DNA from: Clostridia bacterium
Lineage (GTDB): Bacteria; Bacillota; Clostridia; Christensenellales; Aristaeellaceae
Direction of reading: 5' to 3'
Assembly: GCA_900754755.1 (NCBI GenBank)
Contig: CAAEEC010000346.1
Location: 1 to 5,937, forward strand
DNA: 5,937 nucleotides
Shown here: positions 1 to 5,937 of the stretch, in pieces
Layout of the letters: the number at the start of each line of letters is the position of its first letter
Position numbering within the stretch: position 1 is the first letter of the stretch
Notes under the pieces: generated by a model
Seen by the model: only the letters and a program-made list of their open reading frames with translations
The model's database searches: none
What the model was told of the DNA's origin: nothing
Program-made: the position numbers and the translations under genes

Positions 1-1
1 G

Positions 2-46
2 AAAAACGCGTTCCGGCCCGAGCAAAGCGGCAGGAACGCGTTTTTT
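2..46 (-). terminator. Rho-independent terminator of the ABC-ABC-HMA operon, probably bidirectional
   Basis: A perfect 13-bp inverted repeat (AAAAACGCGTTCC at 2-14 and GGAACGCGTTTTT at 33-45) encloses an 18-base loop. Read on the minus strand, the hairpin ends in a run of five T; on the plus strand it ends in six T. It begins 16 bases beyond the stop codon of the HMA gene, so it most likely ends the operon. The symmetric A and T flanks mean it could also stop transcription arriving from the other side. The stem and tracts are seen directly; termination is inferred. Confidence 0.88.
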
Positions 47-61
47 CTGTGCGGACAAGTT

Positions 62-316
62 TTATTTGCGGAAGGGAAATAGGCCCTTTTTTTCATAGGG
101 CGCGGCTTGAACGGAAAGAACCCGGTAGCCTGTGGCGGAGATGACTTTGCGCAGCGCATCTTCATCCAATGTGCTTTCGCTCACAATCTGCGTCTGTCCT
201 TTGCTATGCGAGGACGTGACCTTTTTCACAGGAAACTCCCTGCGAATGGCCTGGTTGATGTGCGCTTCGCACATGGAGCAAACCATGCCGTCTATGCCGA
301 TGGTATATTGGATCAT
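62..316 (-). CDS. Small heavy-metal-associated (HMA) domain protein, CopZ-like fold
   Basis: This encodes an 84-aa soluble protein, essentially one HMA domain (about residues 2-70). The metal site reads GMVCSMCEAHI, with Met11, Cys13 and Cys16 forming the MxCxxC motif that binds Cu(I) or other soft metals in CopZ, Atx1 and MerP. A TGYRV segment near residues 62-66 matches the last strand region of the fold. There is no signal peptide or membrane segment, so it should be cytosolic. A short basic-aromatic tail (PYEKKGLFPFRK, residues 73-84) follows the domain. The ATG at 316 is preferred over one nine codons upstream because an AAGGAGG lies 7 bases before it. The gene sits 67 bases after the second ABC gene and before the operon terminator, suggesting a role with that exporter as chaperone, sensor or accessory subunit. 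No copper ATPase or CsoR/CueR gene is visible, so the role is inferred. Confidence 0.9.
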   Translation of the reverse strand: MIQYTIGIDGMVCSMCEAHINQAIRREFPVKKVTSSHSKGQTQIVSESTLDEDALRKVISATGYRVLSVQAAPYEKKGLFPFRK

Positions 317-323
317 GCGAATG

Positions 324-330
324 CCTCCTT
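324..330 (-). promoter_or_regulatory. Ribosome binding site deciding the HMA gene start
   Basis: The minus strand reads AAGGAGG, an almost ideal Shine-Dalgarno sequence, with a 7-base spacer to the ATG at 316. The upstream in-frame ATG at 343 would place this site inside the coding region, so the shorter 84-aa product is chosen. Confidence 0.88.
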
Positions 331-383
331 CGATCCATGTCAAATTTTGCGCGGCCAGTGGCGATTGGCGTGGCCGTTATGGC

Positions 384-2060
384 TTAAGGGTTGATCTGGC
401 CGTCAGCAAGGCGCACGACGCGCCCACAGCCGGTAAGCGTGGAAGGCCGGTGTGAAACGATCAGGATCATTTTGCCCGCGCAGGCCTCGCGCAACGTATG
501 CAATAGTTCTTTTTCATGCAATACGTCCAAACTGCTGGTCGGCTCGTCCATTACAATCACATCTGGATCGGTGATCATGGTACGGGCGATGCCCACTCGC
601 TGACGCTCACCGCCGGATAACCGTGCACCCATCTGTCCCATGGGAGTATCGTAGCCCTCTGGCAGAGACGTGATGAAATCGTGCAGGCCGGCGCATCGCG
701 CGGCGGTTTCGATTTCTGCCTGGCTGGCGTTCGGCTTGCCAAGGGCAATATTTTCTCCAATGGTACCGTTGAACAGGAATGTATCCTGCTCCAGCACTGC
801 GATGCGCCGCCGCAACTCGACGAGCGCAATTTTTTCCAATGGAATATCGTTGATGCGGATTTGGCCCCCTGTTGGATTCCAAAAACGCAGCAGCAGCCGC
901 AAAATGGTGGATTTGCCGATACCGCTTTCGCCTACAATGCCCAACGTTTCGCCCGCAGCAATGCGCAATTGCAAATTTTGCAACACGGGTTTTGCGGCGC
1001 CTGGATAGGCGAAGGACACATGATCGAACTCGATCTTGCGGATGCTTCCGCATGGGATGGGTTGCTCTGGCTCGGTGATTTCCGGCGGAGTATCTTCGAT
1101 GCGAAAAAGGCGCTCAGCGGCGGCATAGGTTTCCAGCAAGCTAGAAATCACCATGGTAAGCGATTGTGTAGAGGAAAAGGAAGCCGCGGCCACGAAGGAA
1201 AGGAGTACCATTCCGATGGGGTTGGGCGCTCCGTTTGCTGCCAAATATGAACCGGCGCCAATCACCAGGATGCGGGCCAGATATACGAAAAATGTGGGCG
1301 CGGCGGAGACGATCTGCCGGTGCAGGGTTAGCGCATGAGCAGATTGGTTGATTTCATGGTTTTTCTGGCGCACCATGGCAAGGCGGTGTTGGCCAAAACC
1401 AAAGCTTTGGATGTCTTTCAGGCCATACACGCTCTCCAGCACCAAGGATTTCATTTCCCCCAGTCGAGTGCGATAACGCATACCTATGCCGCGCCCAGCG
1501 CGGATGGCGATGAGCGGAAAAGCGATGCTGACGATCAGATAAATGGGCAGCAGCGCGGCGGCGAATAAAGGTTGAAACCATAGCGCTAGAGCCAACGTAG
1601 CACATGGCAGTAAAACCACGGTAAACATGGGACCAATGGTGTGCGCAAAAAAGAATTCAATGGTTTCGATGTCTGAAACCGCAATGCTTAAGATATCCCC
1701 TTTTTGCCGGTCGATCAGGCAAGCGGGCGCCAGTTTGCGGATGGTTTTATAGAGATTTACTCGCATGCTGGCAAGCAATTTGTAAGCCCCCGCATGGGAA
1801 ACTACGCCCTCTATGTAGCGCCCTACCACGATTAGCGCCGCGCATAGCAGCATCAGGCCGCCAAACAGCCAGGGAGAGCCGGAAACCATGTCTGCGCAGG
1901 TGAGCAGCACTAGCGCGCCAAAGCCCATGAGTCCCATTTGCGCAAAATTCCCCACAATGCTGGCAAGGGTTGAAACCGTCAAAAGCGATTTTACGGGCGC
2001 AGCGATGTGCAGCAGCCGTTTTGTCATGGTTCCGATCGAATATTGAAAGCGCTTACCCAT
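384..2060 (-). CDS. ABC exporter half-transporter (permease-ATPase fusion), second subunit, CydC-like
   Basis: This is a 558-aa type IV-fold (type I exporter) half-transporter. The membrane domain covers about residues 20-310, with likely helices near 25-53, 65-82, 143-162, 165-187, 254-274 and 281-301. The nucleotide-binding domain follows: Walker A GESGIGKST (377-385), Q-loop Gln425, signature LSGGE (481-485), Walker B VIVMDE with catalytic Glu506, D-loop SSLD (509-512) and H-loop His537. All key residues are present. Its start overlaps the stop of the preceding ABC gene by 8 bases, which implies translational coupling and a heterodimer. AGGAGG 9 bases before the ATG at 2060 supports that start over Met12. 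The overall look (EFFFAHTIGP, MDEPTSSLD) recalls proteins annotated CydC, the thiol exporter subunit, but no cydAB genes are nearby, so that name is not given. The substrate is unknown; no CxxC metal site is present. Confidence 0.95.
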   Translation of the reverse strand: MGKRFQYSIGTMTKRLLHIAAPVKSLLTVSTLASIVGNFAQMGLMGFGALVLLTCADMVSGSPWLFGGLMLLCAALIVVGRYIEGVVSHAGAYKLLASMRVNLYKTIRKLAPACLIDRQKGDILSIAVSDIETIEFFFAHTIGPMFTVVLLPCATLALALWFQPLFAAALLPIYLIVSIAFPLIAIRAGRGIGMRYRTRLGEMKSLVLESVYGLKDIQSFGFGQHRLAMVRQKNHEINQSAHALTLHRQIVSAAPTFFVYLARILVIGAGSYLAANGAPNPIGMVLLSFVAAASFSSTQSLTMVISSLLETYAAAERLFRIEDTPPEITEPEQPIPCGSIRKIEFDHVSFAYPGAAKPVLQNLQLRIAAGETLGIVGESGIGKSTILRLLLRFWNPTGGQIRINDIPLEKIALVELRRRIAVLEQDTFLFNGTIGENIALGKPNASQAEIETAARCAGLHDFITSLPEGYDTPMGQMGARLSGGERQRVGIARTMITDPDVIVMDEPTSSLDVLHEKELLHTLREACAGKMILIVSHRPSTLTGCGRVVRLADGQINP

Positions 2061-3813
2061 GGCGTGCTTCCTCCTCGCCCTGTTTTTCCAGCAATGCCTG
2101 CTCTTCCACCAGGCGGCGATACAGACCGTTTTGCGCCATCAATTGCGCGTGGTTTCCCTGCTCTGCGATGCGGCCATTGGAAAGCACGTAAATTTGCCCA
2201 GCATTTTGAATGGTGGAAAGCCGGTGCGAAATGATGATCAGCGTGCGGGTGAGGGCCAGTTCGTCAATACAATGCCAGATTTCCCGTTCGCTATCGATAT
2301 CCACGCTGGAGGTGGCTTCGTCGAAGACAATGTATTCCGCTTGGCACAGCAACGCGCGGGCAATGCCAATTTTTTGCCGTTGGCCGCCGGAAAGCTTGCT
2401 GCCCGCGTCACCCACTGCCGTCAGCAGCCCATGTGGCTGTGCGAGCAGCCACTCCTTTAGGCGCACGGCTTCCAGAGCTGCTAACAACTGCTCGTTCGTG
2501 GCTTGCGGCGCGGCTATGCGCAGATTCTCTGCGATGGTACCGCTAAAAAGGCTTACACTTTGTGGCACCAGAGCGATGCGCTTGCGCAGCGCTTCTGGCG
2601 TGAAACTGGTGAAATCTTGGCCTTCCAGGAGAATACGGCCTTGGCTTGCGTCGTAAAAGCGTAGCAGCAGGCCGGCAATGGTGGATTTTCCGCTGCCGGA
2701 AAGTCCCACCAGTGCAGTGATCTGACCCCGGGGAATGTCCATGGACACGTCCACGAGCGCCGCATTTCTCCCTTCGTAGGCATAAGAAATGTGTTCCAGG
2801 CGAATGCCGTCGTATGGCGCGCTTTCTCGGGGTAGATAGGGTTCATAGGGGCGCGTGGTATCGATGGCGAGAAGCTTTTCCACTTTGCTGGCGGCAGATA
2901 CGCCCGCCAGGGCGGAATGCGTGGCGTTCATTAGCTGGCGCACGGAGCCGAAAAAGCCAAAAGCAAGCAGCAAAACCATTAGCGCGCTGGAAAAGGGAAT
3001 GGCCCCGCTGGCCAGCTGCACCGCTGCGATGATGGTCGCGCAGGCAATGGCGCCATAAATCAACCCGTCTGTGAGCAGAAAAGAAGAAAAATTTACCTTC
3101 ATGACATCCATCACCGTGGCATTGAAGTTTTGCGATTTGGCGGCGAGCATGCGGGTACGGTCTTCATCGCGGCCGAAAAGCTTAAGCGCGGTCAGCCCTT
3201 GCACACTTTCTAGGTAGTAGCCGGTCAAATCCTCCATGGTGCTCCAATATTTTGTTTTCAGCTTTTCAATTTTCTGGCGAAAGACGTTGTTCAGCGGCAA
3301 TAGCAGGAAAGAAACGGCAAATAGCACCACTGCCGGGATGAGGGAAATCTCGCGCAGACGAAAAAAGAGATAGATTGGCGCCAACAGGCAATAGAACAGC
3401 CCGGGCAGATATTTGCTGTAGTATATTTGCATGGATTCCACGCCGTCCACTGAAGCAGCAATGGCCGAAGCTGGGCCGATTTTCTCAATATTGCCCACAT
3501 CCAGCTTTAGCACTTTGGCAAAGATTTCCGTGCGCAAGGATTGGCGGGCTTTGGCAGTCAGGCGGAATTCCGCTTCCCCCGTGAGCAATTCGCACAGCAG
3601 CACGATCACCGCAGTGAAAAACGCCGCCAGGATTGCTTCGTGCGCATCTGTCAGGGATAGGGAGGGCGAGGCGATGTTTCCCAAAAAGCCGGATAGGATC
3701 TGGGCAAATTCTGCCGTGCCCATTAGCGTGCCCAGTTTGAGCGCGGTGATGACAAGAATCCATCCCCATAGCCCTTTGGCCATACGCAACAATGTTCGGT
3801 TGATCAAAAGCAA
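2053..3813 (-). CDS. ABC exporter half-transporter (permease-ATPase fusion), first subunit, CydD-like
   Basis: This 586-aa protein has six likely membrane helices (about 15-37, 58-78, 137-155, 158-176, 246-266 and 277-295) followed by an ATPase domain. Motifs: Walker A GLSGSGKST (370-378), Q-loop Gln418 in VPQ, signature LSGGQ (474-478), Walker B IVFDE with Glu499, D-loop SSVD (502-505), and His530 in ISHR. It is the first gene after the promoter at 3900-3872 and overlaps the next ABC gene by 8 bases, so the two probably assemble as one heterodimeric exporter in the cytoplasmic membrane. The start is taken as TTG at 3813, with AAGAAGG 7 bases upstream; the first in-frame ATG (3783) has no such site and would cost ten residues. 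The C-terminus is charged (residues 571-586). CydD-like describes only its layout and pairing; multidrug, peptide, thiol, heme or siderophore transport all remain possible. Confidence 0.95.
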   Translation of the reverse strand: MLLINRTLLRMAKGLWGWILVITALKLGTLMGTAEFAQILSGFLGNIASPSLSLTDAHEAILAAFFTAVIVLLCELLTGEAEFRLTAKARQSLRTEIFAKVLKLDVGNIEKIGPASAIAASVDGVESMQIYYSKYLPGLFYCLLAPIYLFFRLREISLIPAVVLFAVSFLLLPLNNVFRQKIEKLKTKYWSTMEDLTGYYLESVQGLTALKLFGRDEDRTRMLAAKSQNFNATVMDVMKVNFSSFLLTDGLIYGAIACATIIAAVQLASGAIPFSSALMVLLLAFGFFGSVRQLMNATHSALAGVSAASKVEKLLAIDTTRPYEPYLPRESAPYDGIRLEHISYAYEGRNAALVDVSMDIPRGQITALVGLSGSGKSTIAGLLLRFYDASQGRILLEGQDFTSFTPEALRKRIALVPQSVSLFSGTIAENLRIAAPQATNEQLLAALEAVRLKEWLLAQPHGLLTAVGDAGSKLSGGQRQKIGIARALLCQAEYIVFDEATSSVDIDSEREIWHCIDELALTRTLIIISHRLSTIQNAGQIYVLSNGRIAEQGNHAQLMAQNGLYRRLVEEQALLEKQGEEEARHG

Positions 3814-3820
3814 GAGAGAA

Positions 3821-3827
3821 CCTTCTT
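3821..3827 (-). promoter_or_regulatory. Ribosome binding site for the TTG-started exporter gene
   Basis: The minus strand reads AAGAAGG, followed by a 7-base spacer and TTG at 3813-3811. It is weaker than the AGGAGG sites of the two downstream genes. Together with the TTG start it may limit translation of the first subunit. It decides the start because no comparable site precedes the ATG at 3783. Confidence 0.7.
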
Positions 3828-3845
3828 TCTTTTGTGTGAATGGAG

Positions 3846-3861
3846 GTTAGCTTGTGCTAAC
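3846..3861 (-). promoter_or_regulatory. Inverted repeat, candidate repressor operator
   Basis: GTTAGC-ACAA-GCTAAC is a perfect 6-bp inverted repeat with a 4-base centre. It begins 10 bases downstream of the -10 box, so it should cover roughly +4 to +20 of the transcript, a common place for a blocking repressor. The half sites resemble those bound by MarR/SlyA regulators (the SlyA consensus is TTAGCAAGCTAA), though the spacing here is two bases longer. No regulator gene lies in the window. It has no T-tract, so it is not a terminator; a short 5'-UTR hairpin is the alternative. Confidence 0.55.
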
Positions 3862-3871
3862 TCATAAAGGT

Positions 3872-3900
3872 ATTGTATCACGCCATTTTTTCTCCGTCAA
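3872..3900 (-). promoter_or_regulatory. Vegetative sigma-A promoter of the ABC-ABC-HMA operon
   Basis: On the minus strand TTGACG (3900-3895) and TACAAT (3877-3872) are separated by exactly 17 bases; each differs from consensus by one base. Transcription should begin near 3865, giving a leader of about 52 bases before the TTG start at 3813. A 17-base spacer and near-perfect boxes imply a strong promoter, consistent with the need for a repressor at the adjacent inverted repeat. Confidence 0.88.
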
Positions 3901-3912
3901 GATATTCGAAGG

Positions 3913-3940
3913 AAAAAACGCGCTTTTCTTTGAAAAATGC
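3913..3940 (-). terminator. Candidate weak terminator after the upstream exporter operon
   Basis: The minus strand has GCATTTTTC, a 3-base loop AAA, then GAAAAGCGC (3940-3932 and 3928-3920). These form a 9-position stem with one mismatch and one G-T wobble, followed after one base by six T (3918-3913). It lies about 30 bases after the stop of the 629-aa exporter gene and just before the -35 box of the next operon, exactly where a terminator is expected. The stem is AT-rich, so read-through into the next operon is possible. Confidence 0.45.
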
Positions 3941-3970
3941 AAGGGCTTGGGCAGGACAGAAGTTGTTGTT

Positions 3971-5860
3971 TTACGTCTCGTTTGCGTAGTATTGCGCCTG
4001 GGCTTGCCACAGTTCGCGGTATTTGCCGCCTTCCTGGCGCACAAGCGCGTCGTGCGCGCCCTTTTGCACCACCCGGCCTTGGTCGAACACGGCGATTTCA
4101 TCGCAGAACCGGCAGGAGGACAGGCGGTGCGAGATGAATACGGCCGTTTTATCGCCCACAATTTTGTTGAAGTTCGTGTACACTTCGGCTTCGGCCACGG
4201 GATCGAGCGCGGCGGTCGGCTCGTCGAGCACGATAAAGGGCGCGTCCTTATAGAGCGCGCGGGCCAGCGCGATTTTTTGCGCCTCGCCGCCGGAAACCTC
4301 CACGCCTTCGGGATCGAAGTCCCGGTGCAGCGCGGTATTTAGCCCCTGTTTCCAGGCGCGCAGCCGCTCGCCGAACCCGGCCTCTTCCAGGCAGGCCGTG
4401 GCGCGCGCGGCGTCGAAATGCGCGCTGGCAGCCACGTTTTGCCCCAGCGGGAAGGCCAACAGCTGGAAATCCTGGAATACCACGGAAAACAGAGATAGGT
4501 ATTCGTCGTAGCGGTATTTGCGGATATCGATGCCGTTTAAGCGGATTTCTCCTTCCGTGGGATCGTAGAGCCGGCAGAGCAGCTTGATGAAGGTGGTCTT
4601 GCCGCTGCCGTTTTCGCCGACCACGGCCAGCCGCTCGCCAATGCGGAAGGAAAGGTTCACGTGGCGCAGCGCCCATACTTCGCTGCCCGGGTAGCGGAAG
4701 GAAACGTCGCGCAACTCGATTTCGTATTTGCGGTCGTTGCGCTTTTCCACGGTGAGCGTGCCCTGGCGCATTTCGCTGGGCAGATCCAGGTATTCAAAGG
4801 TGGCGCGCAGGAACGCGGCATTGTTGCGCGCTATGCCCAACGCTCGCAGCAGCGCGGAAAGACCGCCGGAGAGCGAGGTGATGGCGCCGATGTACTGCGT
4901 GACCGAGCCGATGCCGAACGCGCCGCCATACGCCTTGAGGCACACGAAACCATACACCAGCGCGGTAAACAGGTGGGATATGCTGGCAGAGGCCGCCATC
5001 AGAAGGCCCATGGCTCCCCGGCCGCGGCGGGCAATCCAGCTGCCCGGCGTGCAAAGCTTATCGATGAGGACGTTGATGATGGGCGCGATATAGCGCTCTT
5101 GCCGGTAGGTGCGCACATCCAGCCAATTTTTGGAAAGACCCACCAGCGAAAAAGCGAAGCCGAAAAAGCGGTTGCCTTCTTTTACATTTTCCGCGCTGTG
5201 CAACCAATATTGATCGGCACGATAGCTCAGCAGGGGAGCGAGCGCCGTGGTTCCCAGCATGGCGGCGATCAGCAGCAGAATGAAAGCCGGGTGGTTCAGC
5301 GCGGTGAGCGCGCCCGCGCTTTCGGGCACGGGCAGCGTGAACAGGGATACGCTCAGCGCCCCCGCGCCCGCGACTTGCGCCAGCGCCTTGAGGGAAGCTT
5401 CCAAAGAGAAATACACTTGATACAGACCCCAGCCGCCCCAGTTTTGATTTTGCGCAATTTGCGAGCGCAGGTCGTGCGTGTGAGAATCGTCCACGCGCGC
5501 GAAATCCATGCGCAGCATGGGAAAATTGTGGATTTTTCCACATAGAAAGTGCAGGCTTGCGCGCTCGCATGCGCACCAGCGCCGCGCCGCGCCTTGCGTT
5601 AGCGCCCAAAGGGCTGCGACGATGAGCGCCCAGAATACCAGGCGCGCAAGCGTCTGCGCGTCGCGCGCGCCCGAAAGTTCGTTTAGGATGCGCGCGGAAA
5701 AGAAAATGCCGATGTAGGGCGCGAGGGAACCGGCGGCACTGCTCAGCGCCATGGATAGAATCAATTGCGGGCGTTCTTTCCACAACAGGCCCAGCGCGCG
5801 CCCGTTTAAGCGCAGCGCTTCGCGCAGGGATACTTTATTCGCTTGCGTTGCTTCCGCCAT
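3971..5860 (-). CDS. ABC exporter half-transporter of a second exporter (VSGGEA signature subfamily)
   Basis: This 629-aa permease-ATPase fusion has probable helices near 33-55, 74-90, 160-178, 192-211, 283-309 and 316-338. ATPase motifs: Walker A GENGSGKTT (415-423), Q-loop Gln463 in VFQDF, signature VSGGEA (522-527) in place of LSGGQ, Walker B FIVLDE with Glu547, D-loop AALD (550-553) and His578. A CxxC (Cys583, Cys586) directly follows the H-loop. I recognise this style (LPLGQNVA-like, SGGEAQKIALARALYKDAPF) from ABC genes common in Clostridia, usually annotated only as ABC transporter ATP-binding protein/permease. The ATG at 5860 has a purine-rich GGAGGGG-type site 6 bases upstream. It overlaps the end of another ABC gene by 26 bases, so the two likely form a heterodimer. 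The substrate is unknown; peptide, lipid or drug export are possibilities. Its GC content looks higher than that of the downstream operon. Confidence 0.95.
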   Translation of the reverse strand: MAEATQANKVSLREALRLNGRALGLLWKERPQLILSMALSSAAGSLAPYIGIFFSARILNELSGARDAQTLARLVFWALIVAALWALTQGAARRWCACERASLHFLCGKIHNFPMLRMDFARVDDSHTHDLRSQIAQNQNWGGWGLYQVYFSLEASLKALAQVAGAGALSVSLFTLPVPESAGALTALNHPAFILLLIAAMLGTTALAPLLSYRADQYWLHSAENVKEGNRFFGFAFSLVGLSKNWLDVRTYRQERYIAPIINVLIDKLCTPGSWIARRGRGAMGLLMAASASISHLFTALVYGFVCLKAYGGAFGIGSVTQYIGAITSLSGGLSALLRALGIARNNAAFLRATFEYLDLPSEMRQGTLTVEKRNDRKYEIELRDVSFRYPGSEVWALRHVNLSFRIGERLAVVGENGSGKTTFIKLLCRLYDPTEGEIRLNGIDIRKYRYDEYLSLFSVVFQDFQLLAFPLGQNVAASAHFDAARATACLEEAGFGERLRAWKQGLNTALHRDFDPEGVEVSGGEAQKIALARALYKDAPFIVLDEPTAALDPVAEAEVYTNFNKIVGDKTAVFISHRLSSCRFCDEIAVFDQGRVVQKGAHDALVRQEGGKYRELWQAQAQYYANET

Positions 5861-5937
5861 CGTTTTCCCCTCCCTCCCGGTAATAGCGGCTTTGGATTTC
5901 GAATAGGCGGGCGTATTCTCCGCCTTTGGCCATCAGC
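5835..5937 (-). CDS. C-terminal end of another ABC exporter gene (partial, cut by window edge)
   Basis: Reading the minus strand from 5936 gives 33 codons and a TAA at 5837-5835, beginning LMAKGGEYARLFEIQSRYY. This is the typical end of an ABC exporter ATPase domain, where the final helix carries (H)xxLMAxGGxYxxLxxxQ, so the gene outside the window is almost certainly another half-transporter. The ending EGGENDGGSNASE is hydrophilic and out of frame with the next gene, whose ATG at 5860 lies inside it; the overlap is 26 bases. The overlap implies translational coupling, and the two products are the likely partners of one heterodimeric exporter. The rest of the protein cannot be judged here. 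Confidence 0.85.
   Translation of the reverse strand, partial: LMAKGGEYARLFEIQSRYYREGGENDGGSNASE

Noticed and set aside
353..375. GGCCA/TGGCC inverted repeat between the second ABC gene and the HMA gene
   Set aside because: The stem is only 5 bp with a 13-base loop and no T-tract on the minus strand. It is too weak to call a terminator or regulatory element, and the HMA gene has no clear promoter of its own.
384..3813. Naming the exporter pair cydD and cydC
   Set aside because: Similarity is only to the general layout of these families, and no cytochrome bd genes are in the window. The HMA partner is not part of known cyd operons, so a symbol would overstate the evidence.
3846..3861. The GTTAGC repeat as a CIRCE (HrcA) element
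   Set aside because: CIRCE has 9-bp arms (TTAGCACTC) separated by 9 bases. Here only TTAGCA is shared, the arms are 6 bp and the spacer is 4.
4661..5545. A 294-codon open frame on the plus strand opposite the 629-aa exporter gene
   Set aside because: It is antisense to a gene with complete ABC motifs. High GC lowers stop frequency, and the translation is rich in Arg, Ala, Gln and His with no recognisable domain.
5058..5783. A 241-codon minus-strand open frame inside the 629-aa exporter gene
   Set aside because: It is a shifted frame of the exporter gene, rich in Arg and His, with no recognisable domain and no ribosome site that I could see.

Overview
The window is a gene-dense stretch in which every supported gene lies on the minus strand. 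It looks like the chromosome of a moderately GC-rich Bacillota member, most likely a gut-type Clostridia. Reasons are the strong AGGAGG-type ribosome binding sites, a textbook vegetative promoter, a TTG start codon, U-tract terminators, and proteins of a style I recognise from Clostridia. The lineage is inferred from these traits and not proven.

Reading in the direction of transcription (from 5937 down to 1), there are two transport units. The first enters from outside the window. It holds the last 33 codons of an ABC exporter (5937-5835), overlapping by 26 bases a complete 629-aa fused membrane/ATPase half-transporter (5860-3971). A weak candidate terminator (about 3940-3913) follows.

The second unit starts at a near-consensus promoter (-35 TTGACG at 3900-3895, 17-base spacer, -10 TACAAT at 3877-3872). 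A perfect inverted repeat (3861-3846) covers the expected transcription start and resembles a repressor operator. The unit encodes two half-size ABC exporters that overlap by 8 bases (586 aa, 3813-2053; 558 aa, 2060-384), then an 84-aa heavy-metal-associated (HMA) domain protein with an MxCxxC site (316-62). It ends at a strong 13-bp stem terminator with T-tracts on both strands (2-46).

Functionally, the 586/558 pair should form a heterodimeric ABC exporter, loosely CydD/CydC-like in layout, with two apparently intact ATP sites. The co-transcribed HMA protein suggests a link to copper, another thiophilic metal, heme or thiol chemistry, but no substrate can be read from the sequence. The upstream pair is probably a second, separate heterodimeric exporter from a different subfamily. 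The window thus carries four ABC half-transporters, one of them only as its tail. The most interesting part is the operator-controlled ABC-ABC-HMA cassette. I see no RNA gene, CRISPR array, insertion sequence or phage gene.
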